DNA from: an uncultured Gammaproteobacteria bacterium
GTDB lineage: Bacteria; Pseudomonadota; Gammaproteobacteria; Pseudomonadales; Pseudohongiellaceae
DNA: 36,050 nucleotides
Direction: 5' to 3'
Assembly: GCA_913061515.1 (NCBI GenBank)
Contig: CAJXSF010000036.1
Location: forward strand, 1 to 36,050
The position numbers and the translations under genes are program-made. The number at the start of each line of letters is the position of its first letter. Position 1 is the stretch's first letter. Positions 33,958 through 36,050 of the stretch are shown piece by piece. The notes beneath the pieces were generated by a model. It had not been told where the DNA came from, did no database searches, and saw only the letters and a program-made list of their open reading frames with translations.

Positions 33958-36000
33958 ATGACAATTGGGCAGTTATTACTTCAGCCTTCGCTTCGCACAA
34001 GTTTGAAACTTTCAGCACTCTCGCTTGCAATTCTTGCCAGTGGCTCCCTCCACGCGCAAGAAGAAAGTCCCATTGACGATTCGACTATTGTTTACGAAGC
34101 CACGTTCTTCGACCAATATACTCCTATCTCTGCTAATGACATGATTACGCGAATTCCAGGCGTCAATCTCAATAGCAATAACGGCGGTGGCGGCCGAGGT
34201 CTTGGCTCTGGCGGTGACTTGCTGATCAATGGCAAGCGTATCGCAGGCAAAGACAATTCTGCCAATGACCAATTACAACGCATTGCTGCTGACCAAGTTG
34301 ACCGCATCGAAATCATTCGTGGCAGCTCTGGCTCACTTGACGTTCGCGGTGCTAGCCAAGTTGTGAATATCGTATTGAAAGAAGCATCTTCACGCTCTAG
34401 CCTGTCTGCTGAGGTCAGTGCGGATTACCACCATGATGGCAAAGTAGATCCAGGCACAACTATTTCCTACGGTGGGCAGTCCGGCAATTTTAATTACCTT
34501 TTGGGCGTCAAGCTCGACCCGCAGTACAACGCCTTCAATAATGCCGAATACAACTACAGCCCGGATCTGACCTTAACCAAGCTGGTTAAAGAAAAAAATA
34601 TTCGCGACAAAAATACCTTCGAGACTAGCGTCAACCTAGGCTACGACTTTGAGCGCGATCGCATTCAGATCAATGCCTTGGTCTCAGATGGTAGCCACGA
34701 CTCTTCAATTGACCGTCGCAACTTCGATGGTAGCAATCTGAGCATCGTAGACAGCACAGAGTTCGAATTCACGGACAGAGTCGAAGAGAACTGGGAGATT
34801 GGCGGAAACTACGAACACACTTTCGCAAACAATAGCCGCTTCCAATTTTTGTTCATCAGCAACGAAGAGGTTCGTAACAATACTCGCGAGCGTTTTACGA
34901 CCACTAATGGTGCCAATGACAAGAATCAGTATCTGCAATCAGACCAAACCACGCGTGAACGTATCGGTCAGGCAAGCTATAGCTGGTCTTTGGCCGACAA
35001 CCACGACATGCAGCTTGGCATTGAGCGCGCGCAAACGATTCTCGACACCACCCTACTCCTAGGCTCGTCAAGCGTTGCAGGGGATCCGTTGGCCGCTTAT
35101 GGCAATTTGCCACCAGTATTGAGCGCGTCAAACCCAGGCTCAACAGTTGAGGAGATGCGCTACGAGACTTTTGCTGTTCACAACTGGACACTTAACGACA
35201 AGATGACGCTAGAAAGTACGCTGCTTTATGAAGCGTCGACGATCGATCAGTCTGGCACCTCTAGCCGTAGTCGTGATTTTGGCTTCCTACGCCCGAAAGT
35301 CGACTACCGCTACGATATCCTTCCTTCTTTGCAGATTAGAGGCACGGTAGAGCGTCAGGTATCGCAGCTAAGCTTTGCTAGCTTTACAGCGACCACTAAT
35401 AACTCTGACCCATCGAAGGACACCTTTGCAGGCAATCCTGATTTACGCCAAGAAGACGAAATTCGTTATGAGCTAGGGCTTCAATACCGACTCCCTAATG
35501 ATGGCGGCGTTGTGAATACACGCTTTTTCTACCGTGATATCGATGATGTTATCGGCCAGGTGAATATCTCTGATGACCCTACAGACCCAGAGTCCGCTAC
35601 GGGCAACCTTGGCAATGGCAAACGCTACGGTGTGTTTATTGATACGAGCACGCGCCTAGGCTTTTTAGGTATGCCAGATGCATTGGTCACTAGTGGTTTG
35701 AATATTTTTGACTCGCATGTTTATGACCCAATCATTGGCGAAGATCGTCGCTTCAACCGGCGCGGCAATGTCTCGCTTGGTTTCCAGCACGATGTGCCAG
35801 CGTTTGGTCTTAACTATGGTTTCAACTTCACCCAAGAAATTACAGGTGGTGAAAAGGAGATCAATGTCGATACAATCGAACAAGTCATTCGCGGCCCGCA
35901 GTTGCAGCTGTTTATCTCTAAAGTCGCTTTTGACAACGTCACTTTCAGGCTTGAGTCAATGAATACCTTAGCATCTGATTTCTGCCGCGATCGTTATCGT
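33958..36000 (+). CDS. TonB-dependent outer-membrane receptor, 3'-truncated
   Basis: The open frame from ATG 33958 runs 681 codons to the adapter at 36001 with no stop, so the C-terminal end of the barrel is missing. A signal peptide ends near SGSLHA-QEE. STIVYEATFFDQY is a possible TonB-box region. The plug domain (about 55-140) has ANDMITRIPGVNL, a Gly-rich GGGGRGLGSGGD, the LLINGKRIAGK strand and VDRIEIIRGSSGSLDVRGASQVVNIVLKE in typical order. The rest is alternating beta-strand rich in aromatic and charged residues, as in a 22-strand barrel. CGGAG precedes the start. The ligand (siderophore, B12, oligosaccharide, other) cannot be assigned and no degradation genes are adjacent. It is divergent from ETF-QO. 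Confidence 0.93.
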
Positions 36001-36050
36001 CTGTCTCTTATACACATCTCCGAGCCCACGAGACCTCTCTACATCTCGTA
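36001..36050 (-). other. Nextera i7 adapter (sequencing artefact)
   Basis: The sequence from 36001 is the reverse-complement Nextera mosaic end and read-2 adapter (36001-36034), followed by an i7 index (CTCTCTAC) and the start of the P7 primer. It continues the receptor frame with false residues (LSLIHISEPTR). The last genomic base is 36000. Confidence 0.98.

Overview
The window is one assembled contig of about 36 kb. It carries Illumina Nextera adapter at both ends: bases 1-49 and 36001-36050 are not genomic. Clean genomic sequence runs from 50 to 36000, and both ends cut through a gene (folD on the left, a TonB-dependent receptor on the right). The gene content points to a free-living, probably marine, gammaproteobacterium near the Pseudomonadales/Cellvibrionales. 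The main reason is the block ispB | rplU-rpmA-obgE-proB with a convergent rpsT. It is supported by FabV-type enoyl reductase, NdvB-type glucan synthase, ETF-quinone oxidoreductase and a large TonB receptor. There is no rRNA, tRNA, CRISPR array, insertion sequence, integrase or phage gene, so this reads as chromosome.

Layout. 0-2 kb (+): 5'-truncated folD and an aromatic/aspartate aminotransferase, closed by a bidirectional terminator. 2-6.1 kb (-): DAHP synthase, the lipid II flippase murJ, a Dps mini-ferritin and a YebC-family protein. 6.2-11.3 kb (-): a tightly coupled operon of a radical SAM protein followed by a YnjB-YnjC-YnjD ABC importer, preceded by a small unknown protein. 11.3-14.4 kb: an EamA exporter (-), and a prolyl-4-hydroxylase-like oxygenase and an atypical NRAMP-like transporter (+). 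14.3-19 kb: NdvB-like GH17+GT2 glucan synthase (-), an exported alpha/beta hydrolase (+) and fabV (-). 19.2-24 kb: the conserved rpsT / proB-obgE-rpmA-rplU / ispB block. 24-27.6 kb: an LLM flavin oxidoreductase with an exported DUF4399 protein (-), then an acyl-CoA synthetase (+). 27.6-31.8 kb (-): a compact operon of three exported proteins (degenerate gluzincin/TPR protein, unknown exported protein, transglutaminase-like/TPR lipoprotein). 31.9-36 kb: ETF-QO (-) and a truncated TonB receptor (+).

How the genes work together. Much of the window is housekeeping: one-carbon metabolism, aromatic amino acids, peptidoglycan precursor flipping, ribosomal proteins, proline synthesis, quinone side chain and fatty-acid synthesis. 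The ETF-QO and acyl-CoA synthetase suggest fatty-acid or amino-acid oxidation feeding the quinone pool. The two least explained units are the radical SAM-YnjBCD operon and the three-gene exported operon at 27.6-31.8 kb. These are the best candidates for undescribed systems. Functions given for them are inference from domains and gene order only.
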